Shown here one piece after another: positions 9,922 to 20,758 of a DNA stretch of 64,000 nucleotides. Both the position numbers and the translations under genes were made by a program. The notes beneath the pieces are model-generated. The model did not search any database, was not told the DNA's origin, and worked only from the letters and a program-made list of their open reading frames with translations. Origin of the DNA: Phyllostachys edulis (taxonomy: Eukaryota; Streptophyta; Magnoliopsida; Poales; Poaceae); contig CM070563.1 in NCBI GenBank assembly GCA_036346405.1, positions 30,452,816 to 30,516,815 on the forward strand, written 5' to 3'. Position 1 is the stretch's first letter, and each line of letters starts with the position of its first letter.

Positions 9922-10670
9922 GAACCAAGAAGAAAATTCAACAGGTAAGGAGGTTTAGGATGGACCTCAGGTCGGCGTGGGGCTGGCTGACTGAGCGAAG
10001 ACGGCGAGGGGATGGCCAAGGCCTCGAGCGGCAGGGACCGGATGGACCCACCCCGGCGGCTCATGTACTGTCGAGGCTGGCGCCTGGTGACGGCGTAGTG
10101 GTCGGAGACGGCGGTGCCGAAAGGGAGGAAGCGGCGCCGGCAAGGCGGATCGAGATCGAAGCAGCGGCGACCGCGCCGAGGGGTGGAGCGAGGCGGCGGA
10201 CGCGGGCCATCTCGACGGGGCGGCGACACCAGGGGGAGGCGGCGGTTGGAGAAGTAGCGACGGACGGCGACGCAGCGCTAGGGGCGTGGACTTGCCGAGT
10301 CACACAGAAGAATCAATCAAGGCCCATGACAGGAGGCGGCGGCCGCTGGGAGTCGGAGGCGACAAGCAAGCAGCAGGAGGAGGAGAGGCGGCGGCACTGC
10401 AACTGAGGAGACGGGCCGGGCTAGAGGATCTTGGCGATGGTAGGGAAGGAGGGCAGCCCAAAGCATCGAGGGATGGCGGCTCAAAAGTATGAGGAACCAT
10501 TTGCCCAGGAGCCGGCTGCTGGGAGAAATAAATCTAGGGTTTCATCTCTCTCCCCCTTAAATGGGCCATGGGCCAAAAGACTCACCACTATTCCCCGTTT
10601 CCCACTAGATTCTAGTTATAATCATTACTATTAATTCATTAATTACTCACTCACAATACAGGATGTTATA

Positions 10671-10752
10671 TGAACATACCACTGTTGCTCACGCAGCACC
10701 TAGCTGCTCTAGTGATTCTTTTAGTTATTACTTCCTATTTATCGAGAAAGTT
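10671..10752. other. Short flank between L1 and element A
   Basis: It starts with the right target-site copy of L1 (TGAAC, 10671-10675) and ends with AAGTT (10748-10752), the probable target copy beside the A LTR. The partner of the A duplication was lost with the right end of A. No gene seen. Confidence 0.5.
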
Positions 10753-11100
10753 TGTGAGGACCCCAAAATTAATCCCGTTTCAAATTAAGTAATTGCGCCA
10801 AAGACGTAACCCTCAACAGGAAGCAAGATTAATTTAGAGTACCCGAATATGCGTCTCAAGTTAGCTCCCAGGATCAGCGCTAATAGGCACATATCCACAC
10901 AACATTATATCACTTGCATACACGAATAAAAATTAGCAGCGAAAAATATTAAGTAAACAAGAATAGAAGGTTAAGTATTAAAACAACCTTCCTAATGGTG
11001 CGCCACAATCCCAAGGGCAACCGACTGGAATTAAAGCCGATGTACCAATCATTATCACCTCAACTATGACATTCTAACCTGCAACAAAGACAAGCCAACT

Positions 11101-11118
11101 GAGTACAAAAATGTACTC
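11101..11118. promoter_or_regulatory. Conserved GAGTACA/TGTACTC hairpin in LTR A
   Basis: A 7-base stem with a short A/T loop, about 350 bases from the U5 end. It sits where the other LTRs have TGAGTC/GACTCA, so the stem has changed on both sides while the fold is kept. Confidence 0.55.
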
Positions 11119-14115
11119 GCAAGACTTACGAAGAACAAGTTTAATTAAATGCACTTGGTGTCAAAGGATGGCTAAAATGGTTCTTTTTTCAGCTTAAAGC
11201 CAAGTTATTTGACAATATGACTAATATAGATTGATATTGCCATTTGACAAACATTTGAAATATGATATAATAGTAGATTCTCCAATTCATGATCAATATT
11301 TCCAAGATTCAATCCATCAAGATAATCATACCCAAGGTGGCTACTTCACCCGGTTAAACTAACATCAATACATGAACTTCTCATTCATGATGACAATTCA
11401 TTTCCAACCATACCCTTTTCTATTCCCAACAACTAACTGTGCATGGTTTCCCAAAAGTAATGTCCATGACCAGGGACACGGCTATTCGAATAGATTTAAG
11501 ACCCTACAGAGTTTGTGCTGCTTTACCCACATGATATGAATATCTCTCAATGTCGGCCAATGCACTCTTTCGTATGAGTGTGACTGAGATATCATAACGA
11601 GGCCGTTACAATGCCATGTGTGAACTATTAAACCAACCCGAGGATACACACCATGGCAGACTATCGGTCGTCTGAACCACGGTTACACCTCGTTGTGTAA
11701 GTAAGTCCTTGCAAAGCTTTTCTGCAAACACAAGCGACCCTTATAGGCAAGTAAGACAAAACTTAACATGCCCCCCACTGGATTGGCAATACAATAGTAA
11801 CAATAATAAAAACAACAATTGTCAATCCATTTGTGGTTTGATAGCAGACACACTACAAATTAATAGGCCAAGCCTTCGCCATTAACCCAGCATGTGGATG
11901 CACATAGGGCTTGGTTCAACACCACACAGACCGGTCCTTAATCACTCAAACGGGGATACATAATTTCATAACAATTTCTCATCATAACCTACACCCGTCC
12001 AAGTTAAAATGTAAAGAACCCAAGGACCAAACTGTCCACAATAATTAGATTCAAGATCTAAACATAATAATCAATTCAAATCATAATTCAATTTATCCTC
12101 GGCCGATGGACTAGTTCCATCAATCATTTTCGACTAAATAACTAGCATGACTAAGCATCGTTCTAAAAATCATCAAACAACCCGTATAACATATAATCTT
12201 AATTATTCAAGGGAAAAGGGTAATCAATTTTCAAGGAAGGCTAATGCAGCAAGAGGATATAACTAAACTACAGGTAATTGAAATTAAAGCAATGCATAGA
12301 ATACTTCAAAATCAACATAAATAGTTTTTGAAAGTAATAGGAATTCAACGTGCATCAAAGGATGAAACTGCTTGCCTGTGTTGATACCACTCATAAATAT
12401 TCTCAGAAAATACCCTCAGATTGCACTTGTAATAAGTCAAAATTGTCGAAACCCTAATGAAAAGACGACATTGCAATAAACTCCAAAAAAACAACAATAA
12501 CAAATCATACAAAAATGCATACAATTCACATAGTAGGTAGATAAAGATTTTAAATGAAATTAGGTGAAATTTTTAGTTCATTTGGAGTTCATAGGAATTT
12601 TCTAAGCATTTTACAAGTTAAAGTTATTAATGTACAAATAAAATAATTACCAAAATTTTCTATAACAGAACCATACTTAAAACCTAGTCCATTTAAAATT
12701 TCATTAAAAACAAAAACTAACAAAATTGATTTCATTCAATTCAGAGTTAAATTGAATTAGTTATGAATTTTCTAAGTTATTTGAAGTTTCAGTTCAACTT
12801 TTAAATTGTTTCGGAAATAAAAAAGGGCTAAAAACTTTTCTCACTCACGCTCTACAAGCCAAAGGCAATGACAAGCGGGACCGGGGTCAAGGGTTTATCC
12901 CGGTCAAGGTTGAACCAGTCACAGCCACTGGCCAAGCCGAAGGTGTACTCTTAGGAATATGTTTTCTTATCATGAATGCGTAAATTCATTCGAAGTGTAG
13001 TAGGAATACATTTTTCCTTAAGAGAATACGTACTATTGAATCTATACATTCACTTAACCAGCTAAAAGGGGTCCACATGTCAATGACTTCAAGTTTTAAA
13101 AGGTTTTAATTAATCTTCTAATCCTGTTTAACTCTTGTGGGACCTATGTGTCATAAGCACAGTAGCGAAATCACTTACCGCTAATGGTTTAGGTTTAAAC
13201 CTTCACACACTGGCGGTCCAACGAAGGTCTCGCACACGGTGGTGCGGCCATGAACGGCGATTTGGCGGAGGGCATCTCCGGGCCTGCTATCAACGCCAAA
13301 AGATGCGGGGCGACACTGCGAACTGGATCGAGGTGGCGCAGAACCCAATAATCATCGACGTTGGGCCCGCGGCGGCCAGAGGCGGAGCCGCAAATGTGGT
13401 TCTTGAGGAGACAATGCTCCGAGCGTTGAGGAGCTTCGGGAATGTGCGCAACAGGATCCCCTTGTCTTCTAGAACGTGGCGGAGCCAATGATGACGTCGA
13501 TGGAGCTCAGAGGCGCTTAAATGGTGGATGGCTGCGGTTCACCGCTGACGGAGAAGAACGAGTCGGGCGGCCTCGGTGATGAAATAGACACGAATTAAAC
13601 TCAAAGGAAGACTGAAAAGGTTATTGCGGTTTCAAAGGACGAGATGGTGTGGAAATAAACTCACCGGAGTGGCTACATGCTGACGAGACTGTGGCGGCTG
13701 GAACTGAGAACGATGAAGTTGTTATCGACGACTCTGTGGATGAAAAGGGGCTAGATCAGCAAAAATGGGTGCGGCGCAGCGAATGGAGTTCGGTGGTGGC
13801 GACACGGACTCATGGTAGGCTTCAACGCGGTGACGCTCCACTCGTCTTTACCCATGGCCGAGAAGAAAAGATGACCGGAGAAGACGAAAAAGAGAGCAGG
13901 GAAGGGAATGAATGGGCTTGGGGTGATGGCGATGTCTAGGCATTTAATCAAAGGCAATCGGGAAGACACGTGTTAGCGATTTGGCTCCGGTGGCGCGCAT
14001 GCAAGGCGCCAGTGCGCTTGGCACCGCTGATGAAGACGAAGAAGGCCACTCGGACGTGGGGCCCGCTTGTCAGAGGAAGAAGAAAAATGAAAACGGTGCG
14101 GTTGGGTTCGAGTTC

Positions 14116-14419
14116 GAACGGCACAAGGTGATATGAACCATGCGATCAGCATTGGACGGTCCACATGCGTTGGCGAGTTTGGACGGTCCGAACAGCACAA
14201 GTGATGTGAGCAGTTCGATCCGCATCGGACAGTCCAGATGCGCTGCGGATTTTAGACAGTCCGAACGGCTCGGCAATGTGAACCGTTTGATCCACATTGG
14301 ACGGTCTGCACCAAATGGCGCGATCGGACCTTGTCCGAACAGCCCTGGCAATGTGGTGTGTGTGATCCACATCGAACAGTTCGCATGAAATGGGCGTGAG
14401 GAGGCGGTGCGATCGGACC
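14116..14419. repeat. Four tandem repeats of about 74 bases in the U3 of LTR A
   Basis: Unit starts at 14116, 14190, 14263 and 14337, each beginning GAAC(A/G)GC and containing GATCCRCATYGGACRGTC-like and GGACGGTCC-like blocks. Units are diverged from each other, so the array is old. It lies 500-800 bases inside the LTR, upstream of the GC-rich segment, where enhancer-like repeats are often found in LTR elements. Confidence 0.8.
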
Positions 14420-14683
14420 AAGTTGGTTCGGTCCGATCGAAACTAAGATTTAGATTTAATTTTGACCGAACTTCAAAACGTTTGACCGAGCGATTTATAA
14501 TAGAATAATATTTCAAAAAATTCTGAAATTTTTTGTGAGCATTCTCGGAATCAAATATGATTTAGGAAATTAGTTTCAAACACTTTTTATACTAAAATTT
14601 GTCAGAATTAAATTGTTTTCAAAACTGCATTAGTGAAATGATTCAAATTTTGGTGAGATCAACTAACCTCTAAAAATTTGTTA

Positions 14684-14703
14684 ATAATAATAATAATAAT
14701 AAT
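14684..14703. repeat. AAT microsatellite
   Basis: A run of TAA/AAT triplets inside the U3 end of LTR A. Nothing else of note. Confidence 0.8.
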
Positions 14704-14921
14704 TCATGACAAATAATCTATTATTTAAATAAATTATTTTGAACAACTTTTAATCACACTAAGTTTTGGATTCATAATAAAACTTGAATTCGATTTGAAA
14801 ATTTGAAACTTTTGGGTCAATCTTTATTACAACAACCAAAGTTTTACATTAACACATAATTTACACACATAACACATGATATGCTTAGCTAATCCAACTA
14901 TATTATTTTGAGGACGTTACA

Positions 14922-14959
14922 AACCTTACCCCCTTAAAATAATCTAGTCCCCGAGATTC
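14922..14959 (-). promoter_or_regulatory. Element A polypurine tract and decayed upstream stem-loop
   Basis: In sense, TTTTAAGGGGGTAAGGTT abuts the LTR. The stem-loop upstream (14940-14959) is GAATCTCG-GGGA-CTAGATTA, a damaged form of the perfect hairpin seen in B. Confidence 0.8.
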
Positions 14960-15141
14960 CGGTAGTTCGGAAATGGGAACGGTATGCTCCTACACAGTTC
15001 TTTTAAAGGAATACAACATCTGTTGTCTTGATTTCCTTCAAAGATAGTGCTGAGATGCCTTGACAAGATATCATAACTTTGCTATCACATTTTCCTTTCC
15101 ATTGTTTTGCTTAACCTTTCCTTTCTTGATACAAAGGCACT

Positions 15142-16533
15142 TCAGGCAGATGAAAAGAGGTGGGGATATTCAGTCCTCATATGGTCTTCATGATACCATG
15201 TTGCCTCATCTTCATTATGGTTGCTCCACTGGACCTTCACAAATTTGATGACGCGATTTCTTGTCTTGCGCTCCGTTTCTTCAAGAATAGCAATCGGATA
15301 CTCCGGGTATGAAAGATCAGGTTGTAATTCAAGAGCTTCAAATTCGGTGGCTTCCGTTGGAATGCACATGCACTTCTTTAATTGAGATACATGGAATACA
15401 TCGTGCACATCAGAAAGAGATGGCAGCAATTCCAGCTGATAGGCCACCGATCCTCGTTTTGCTAGAATTCGGAAAGGACCGATGTAGCGAGCAGCCAACT
15501 TGCCCTTGACTTGAAAACATTGCATTCCTTTCATCGGTGAGACTTTAAGGTAAACATAATCGTTCACCTCAAAAGTCATCTCACGACGACGACGGTCAGC
15601 ATAGCTCTTTTGATGCGATTGAGCTGTCCGAAGTCGCTCTCGGATCAACCGGACTTCTTCTTCTGCTTCATTTATCAAGTCTGGACCAAACAACTGTCTT
15701 TCTCCAGACTCAGACAAGTTGAGAGGAGTCCTACACTTTTTCCCATATAGCACTTCAAAAGGTGACATTTGGAGGTTTTCTTGATAGCTATTGTTATAGG
15801 AGAATTCTGCGAATGGCAAACATTTCTCCCATTTCTTGCCATAGGATAACACACAAGCCCTGAACATGTCTTCCAGAATTTGATCCACCCTCTCTGTTTG
15901 GCTGTCGGTCTGTGGGTGGTATGCAGTGCTAAAGGATAACTGCGTTCCCATAGCTTCATGGAGGCATTTCTAGAAATACGAGGTAAATTGAGTACCTCGA
16001 TCGGAAACAATTCTCCTTGGCACACCATGGAGACAAACAATTCTAGAGATGTATAACTCTGCTAATTTTGCTCCTGAAAATGTGGTCTTGACAGGAATAA
16101 AATGAGCAACTTTCGACAATTGGTCGACAATCCCCCATATAGAGTCATACCCTTGCTGAATTTTAGGAAGTCCAGTGATAAAGTCCATTCCGACTTCATC
16201 CCACTTCCACTCGGGAATAGGGAGAGGTTGAAGTACACCCACTGGTCTTTGATGCTCAGCTTTCACTCGCTGACAAATGTCACAGTCGGCAACGAAACGT
16301 GCAATCTCACGCTTCATCCGAGTCCACCATAATTTCTGCACCAAGTCTTGATACATCTTTGTGCTTCCTGGATGAATGGAGAAGAGAGAATCATGGGCTT
16401 CACGAATAATTAATCCCTTAAGCTCCACATCACTCGGCACAACCAATCGTTTCCCGAACCATATGACACCTTGGTTATCTTCAGAGAAGCATATGGTTTT
16501 GCCGGTCTTCATCTTCTCCTTAATTCTATTCAC
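15142..16533 (-). pseudogene. Element A integrase with C-terminal chromodomain, broken
   Basis: Two frames cover it. The upstream one (15970-16533) has the zinc-binding HHCC region, EAHDSLFSIHPG then CDICQRVK, and the start of the core, MDFITGLP, VDQLSKVAHF and SDRGTQF. The second (15142-15951) continues from the core (HPQTDSQTERV with the catalytic glutamate) through the GPF-type module (RYIGPFRIL) to a chromodomain near the end (YPIAILEETERKTRNRVIKF, then ATWYHEDHM). A stop interrupts the join near 15955-15970. Integrase inserts the cDNA; the chromodomain steers insertion to marked chromatin. Non-functional as it stands. Confidence 0.9.
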
Positions 16534-16548
16534 ACCCTTGTCATTCTT

Positions 16549-17115
16549 CTAAGCCATCTTGATCTGATCTTCAAGAGTAGGTTTCACTTCTAATGCAGAG
16601 AAGAACCCTTCACTAACCATCTCCAGGTTGAGCTGCTGAAATTCGTTGCAAAGAGTCTTCATTTCGGGCTTAACTGAAATGCAATTGCATTGCAATTTTC
16701 GGCTCAAAGTATCGGCGACAACATTGGCTTTCCTTGGATGATAATGAAGTCCCATATCATAATCCTTGATCAATTCAAGCCATCTCCTTTGCCTTAGATT
16801 TAGATCAGCTTGAGTGAAAATATATTTCAAGCTCTTGTGATCAGTGTAGACTTCACAACGATTGCTGATGAGAAAGTGTCAACATATCTTCAGGGCATGG
16901 ACTACTGCTGCAAGCTCAAGGTCATGAGTGGGATAGTTCACCTCATGAGGTCTCAATTTCCTTGACGCATACGCCACAACTCGGCCTTCTTGCATAAGAA
17001 CACATCCGAGTCCAAGGCGAGATGCATCGTAGTATATATCAAAACTTTTATGAATGTCTGGCAGAACTAGCACTGGTGCAGTGGTTAAGCGATCCTTCAA
17101 CATCTGAAAACTCAC
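16549..17115 (-). pseudogene. Element A RNase H region, broken
   Basis: Recognisable RNase H blocks are [45 protein letters not shown], then [19 protein letters not shown] and [15 protein letters not shown]. Two frames (16549-16830 and 16879-17115) are separated by a stop, with loss of the DHKSL part from the open frame. RNase H removes the RNA template during cDNA synthesis. It is continuous with the RT region upstream. Confidence 0.88.
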
Positions 17116-18106
17116 TTCACATTCCGCTGATCGCTCAAACTTCTTTTTTTTTCTTCAACAACTGGGTCATTGGTCTCGCTATTTTCGAGAAATTCTCGAT
17201 GAAACGACGATAATAACCTGCAAGACCAAGGAAACTGCGGACATCGGGAACGGACTTGGGGCTGTCCCCAATTAAGAACATCTTGTACTTTGCTTGGATC
17301 CATAGCAACTCCTCCTTCAGATATCACATTACCCAAAAAGGTAATCTCTTTCAGCCAAAATTGACATTTGCCGAATTTGGCATAAAGTTGATGCTCATGG
17401 AGCTTTTCTAACACAAGCTGGAGGTGTTCTTCATGCTCCCTTTCAGGTTTGGAGTATATGAGGATATCATCAATAAATATGATCACAAACTTATCCAAAT
17501 ACTCCATGAACACTGAATTCATGAGGTTCATGAAATAAGCTGGTGCATTCGTCAACCCGAAGGACATGACAGTGTACTCATATAAGCCATAACGAGTTGA
17601 AAGTGCTGACTTAGGAATATCTTTAGATCTGATCCTAATATGATGGTAGCCTAATCTCAAGTCAATCTTGGAGAATATACAGGCACCAGATAGCTGGTCG
17701 AACAAATCATCAATCGGAAGCTTAATACTTGTTCTTGACGGTGACCTCATTCAACTGGACGAAGAGTCTACACACATCATAAACCGTGGTCTTTCTTCTT
17801 CACAAAGATAGCCGGACATCCCCAAGGTGAGGAGCTCGGCCTAATGAAACCTTTCTCCTGAAGCTCCGTGAGTTGCTTCTTCAGTTCAACCAACTCATTC
17901 GGCGGCATTCGGTAAGGTCGTCTTGAAATTGGAGCTGTTCTGGGCTGCAGCTCGATAACAAATTCAACTTCTCGTTCAGGTGGCATATCCGATAATTCTT
18001 CAGGAAATACATCCGGGAATTCATATACCACTGGAACTTTTCCCAACTCTGGCAATTCCTTGCCACTTAGGGCATAGAGATGCGAGTACTCCAATCTCGG
18101 CACCAC
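17112..18106 (-). pseudogene. Element A reverse transcriptase, frameshifted
   Basis: The first part (17777-18106) has the RT entry region: [46 protein letters not shown]. The VDYRALN block is lost near 17751-17776. The second part (17112-17750) has [41 protein letters not shown] and the catalytic [10 protein letters not shown]. The frame is lost again near 17230-17270 ([15 protein letters not shown] replaces the usual VRSFLG block). Non-functional. Confidence 0.9.
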
Positions 18107-18119
18107 TTCGACTTGCGAA

Positions 18120-19420
18120 CCAAGTGAACTGGTGAGAGTGATAGACTTGCGGACACAATCAATCTAACCATGATTCTTGGACAGCCAATTCATCCAAAGA
18201 ATAACATCAATGCCCGCTAAATCAATCACAATAAGATCGGCTGAGAACTTCACCCCATTAATCCCAATCTCAACTTCACGACATTCATGCCTGCTTCTCA
18301 TTTCTGAACCCAGTGATTGAATCATCATAGGGGCCAGCATCAAGCTGAGTGAGATATTGTGGATGTAGCAAAGTTTCTTGACATGAAAGAATGAGAGGCT
18401 CCAGAGTCAAACAACATGGTCACAGGAGTCGAATTGACTAGAAAGATGCCAAACACAACGTCGGGTGCTTCCTTTGCTGCCTCGGCGGTGACATGGTTCA
18501 TATGACCATGACCGATGTTCTGATGAGTGACATTGAACCTCTGATCATAGGATGCTTCAAACTCTTGGCCTTGCCCAGAATCAGCTGAGTGCTTCTCCAG
18601 ACAATATTCTGCAAAATGCCCCACATCACCACAGTTAAGACAAGTAACTTTCTTGTTGCGATGGTGTCAGCTTCTTTGCTTCTTTCTAGGTTGAACTTGC
18701 TGAATCTCACACTGAGGTGAATGAGACACTTGCATCGGAGGTCTCGGAGACGCTAGGGCTTGAAATTCAGGAGAGATGGGCTGCCATGCACACGATTCTT
18801 GAGAACTGCGACCTGCTGATTTTTGTGCAGCTCACTTGCGCTTTCACAGTTCCACAACCGCTTGCATCTTATTTTCCACCAGAAGGGCCTTGTTAACCAG
18901 ATGGTGGAAGTCACCAAAGTCATGTGCAGCAAGCTCCAGCTACATCACTTCCGTCAGCGCATTCAAGAACTGATCTTGCTTTCTTGCATCAGTAGAGACA
19001 TTGTTTGGAGCATAACGAGCCAAATGATTAAACTCGTAGAGATACTCCCTTACGGACTTCTTGTCTTGCTTAGAGCGAGAAATTCATGCCTCTTGATGCT
19101 TATGATGCCTGTGGGAACGTGCTCTGCTCGGAAAGCTGATCGGAACTCGTTCCACGATGGAATGTGACTCGCAGGATGCATGGCACAAAAAGTATCCCAC
19201 AATGCACCAGCCGCTCCTTCAAGTTGATTGGATGCGAAGAGAATCTTCTCATTGTCAGCACACTGAGTGATGTTCAACTTCTGCTCGAGAGGATCTTCTG
19301 AACAAGAGAACACTGGAGGCTTCGTACTAAGAAAATCAGCAAATCGAGAACTGTTGGAACTAGCTTCTCCTACTGCCATGTAAGCTCCTTGGCCACTGGT
19401 GGTGTTCTGGGCAATCAGCT
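18120..19420 (-). pseudogene. Element A gag and protease remnant, cut by element B
   Basis: From high to low coordinates: the Gag core (RFADFLSTKPPVFSCSEDPLE, LFASNQLEGAAGALWDTFC, FRSAFRAEHVPTGI), a zinc knuckle C-x2-C-x4-H-x4-C (CLNCGDVGHFAEYC, about 18610-18655) and the protease active site LFDSGASHSF (about 18380-18410), followed by decayed protease and linker to RT. Several frameshifts lie between 18700 and 19080. Gag ends abruptly at 19420 against the B LTR, with CAGCT as the probable target sequence. The N-terminus of Gag is not in the window. Confidence 0.85.
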
Positions 19421-19459
19421 TGTGAGGACCTCTCTCGGGATGCACTGGGGAACGTCTCC

Positions 19460-19590
19460 TAGGACCTCTTAGGGAGGTCCGATAGGACCACCCGGAGGTT
19501 CTGGGAGGTCCTCCAAGTATACACTGAGAGGAGGTCCGCCAGGACGTCCTAGGAGATCTTCGAAGACCTCCTGGAGGTCTGGACTATGTG
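19460..19590. promoter_or_regulatory. GACCTC/GAGGTC hairpins in the U5 end of LTR B
   Basis: Two perfect 7-base stems: GGACCTC/GAGGTCC with a 5-base loop, and AGACCTC/GAGGTCT with a 3-base loop. Both are kept in the truncated 5' LTR copy (28420-28560), although the loops differ. They lie within 200 bases of the primer site in the 5' copy, so a fold near the start of reverse transcription is possible. Confidence 0.5.
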
Positions 19591-19939
19591 CACTGAGCTA
19601 GTCCCAGGATTCCAAGCTAGCTCGCACAAACAACAAAGGTGTAATCACAACCACATGGCCAAACAACAGATGAAGTAGACAAATTAACATATATTAAACA
19701 AAGACCTTATGGTCAAGGTTGCTTACAGAGGATGCCAACTCTGGCTTACAAAAACCGACACAAAAGAACTTTATAGAGGAACACCAAAGAGCACACAAAG
19801 CCACCCTGCAATCCCACAGGCTGTCGAATGGAGGACATCCTAGGCAGCCGGGTCGTCAAAGAACTCCTCCTCGAAGAGGTCTGAGCATCCCTGCACTTGT
19901 TCATCTTCGACCACTGCTTTAACACAGGGCTCAAAGCCA

Positions 19940-19960
19940 TGAGTACTTTGAATGTACTCA
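19940..19960. promoter_or_regulatory. Conserved TGAGTAC/GTACTCA hairpin in LTR B
   Basis: A 7-base perfect stem with a 7-base loop, repeated at 28905-28925 in the 5' LTR remnant. It is the B version of the hairpin found in every LTR of the window. Confidence 0.6.
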
Positions 19961-20444
19961 GCAAATCGCAGGGAACAATTATGCAAATAATGATCATGCA
20001 TTAGCTTAACAACGAGAGCGGTAGGGTTAGTTGCAAAAAGCAATATTTGACAGTACATAACATGTATAGAGTGCAAAGCTCAAGTTAAAACAATAATACA
20101 TAAATACATTTGTTTGAAAAGAAGGGGAGTGAGCACCAACTCACTTCCAAAGCCACTTGGGGAGGTCCAGTCGCACCCACCACTGTAACCTCTCCTAAGA
20201 CCACTGAGCACCAACTCCAGAGCACCCAAAGACCACCCTAGGTTCCGGGACCTCCCCGAGCACCAACTCCGAGCACCTGGACCACCCTAGGGTTCACAAA
20301 CCTCCACAACCAAATGAGGACATCACAAGCACTCGTGAGCCACCTGAATACTTGCAGACATCCCAAGCCAGCCATAGAACAAAATTTTGCAAAGTCTACC
20401 CCGTGCACCATTTTCACCGGGCATGTCCATGGCTAAGGACTTGG

Positions 20445-20758
20445 CTATTCGAATAGATTAATAATCTGCAGAGGTGTACAACTTTACCCACAATTAACGA
20501 CCTCTCTAGCGCGGCGGGTTCCCATTGGAACCCTTGCTCACTTCCGAAGGTGAGCAGTCTAGAGGGCACGACAAGGCCTTTACAATACCACCTCCTATCA
20601 CCATAACCGCCCGATGAACTTTATCCCGAGTCATGGATGTACTGCTACCATCGACCCGGAGATCACCGTTGTGGAGGATAACTTGCTCAGACAAGGACGT
20701 GCTGCTACCATCATCTGAACAGGCCCCGATAGACATGGACGTGCTGCTACCATCGTCT
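20445..20758. promoter_or_regulatory. Hairpin cluster in LTR B
   Basis: It contains the perfect palindrome CTATTCGAATAG (20445-20456), GGGTTCC/GGAACCC (20516-20533), GCTCAC/GTGAGC (20536-20555) and three repeated hairpins (20630-20655, 20688-20717, 20731-20758). The three share the loop A(C/T)GT(A/G)CTGCTA, while outer stem bases differ in a paired way: GTC/GAC in the first, AGAC/GTCT in the third. Role unknown. Confidence 0.55.

Larger units (their letters stand above)
820..10670 (-). mobile_element. L1: complete LARD-like non-autonomous LTR retrotransposon
   Basis: Two direct copies of a roughly 3.08 kb LTR (820-3897 and 7580-10670) bracket a 3.68 kb internal region without gag or pol. The LTRs read TGTAAC...TTACA on the plus strand (the right one ends TTATA). 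A Met-tRNA primer site sits 2 bases inside the right LTR and a polypurine tract abuts the left LTR, so the element runs on the minus strand with its 5' LTR on the right. Target duplication is GGAAC against TGAAC, one mismatch. In the first 800 bases the LTRs differ at only a handful of sites, which suggests a moderately recent insertion. Long non-coding LTRs and interior define LARD-type elements, which depend on enzymes from autonomous relatives; G in this window shares its priming signals. Each LTR carries captured MCCA and SEC63 fragments. Confidence 0.93.
7580..10670 (-). repeat. L1 5' LTR (right copy)
   Basis: Direct repeat of 820-3897. It keeps the TGAGTC hairpin (8466-8480), the palindrome and hairpin array (8751-8913), the captured SEC63 (9340-9465) and MCCA (9493-9921) fragments and the GC-rich segment (about 9960-10480). 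Hairpins H2-H3 differ from the left copy: a new CACGA/TCGTG pairing replaces the H2 right arm. The terminal TTACA has changed to TTATA at 10666-10670. Promoter activity would have started transcripts here, running to lower coordinates. Confidence 0.93.
10753..14921 (-). repeat. Element A 3' LTR (4.17 kb)
   Basis: It ends TGTGAGGACC on the left and GACGTTACA on the right, so in sense it runs TGTAACGTCC...GGTCCTCACA. The PPT abuts it at 14922. In sense it holds a U3 tandem-repeat array (14116-14419), a GC-rich segment (about 13200-14080) whose open frames I could not match, a long AT-rich part, AGGCAAG (12371-12378), the palindrome CTATTCGAATAG (11482-11493) and the GAGTACA/TGTACTC hairpin (11101-11118). 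No second copy survives in the window. Confidence 0.85.
10753..19420 (-). mobile_element. Element A: decayed Ty3/gypsy chromovirus, 5' part missing
   Basis: The order from low to high coordinates is LTR, PPT, integrase with chromodomain, RNase H, RT, protease, gag: the 3' to 5' order of a gypsy element on the minus strand. Only the 3' LTR is present. Gag stops at 19420 where B is inserted, and the gag start, PBS and 5' LTR of A do not reappear after B because a later deletion joined B to C. The many frameshifts and stops across pol mark it as older than B. The chromodomain at the integrase end places it among chromoviruses, probably the Tekay/Del type. Confidence 0.88.

Noticed and set aside
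13135..13939. Possible captured gene in the GC-rich part of LTR A
   Set aside because: Frames on both strands are open, but nothing matches a protein I recognise; without a sister LTR or search I cannot support it.
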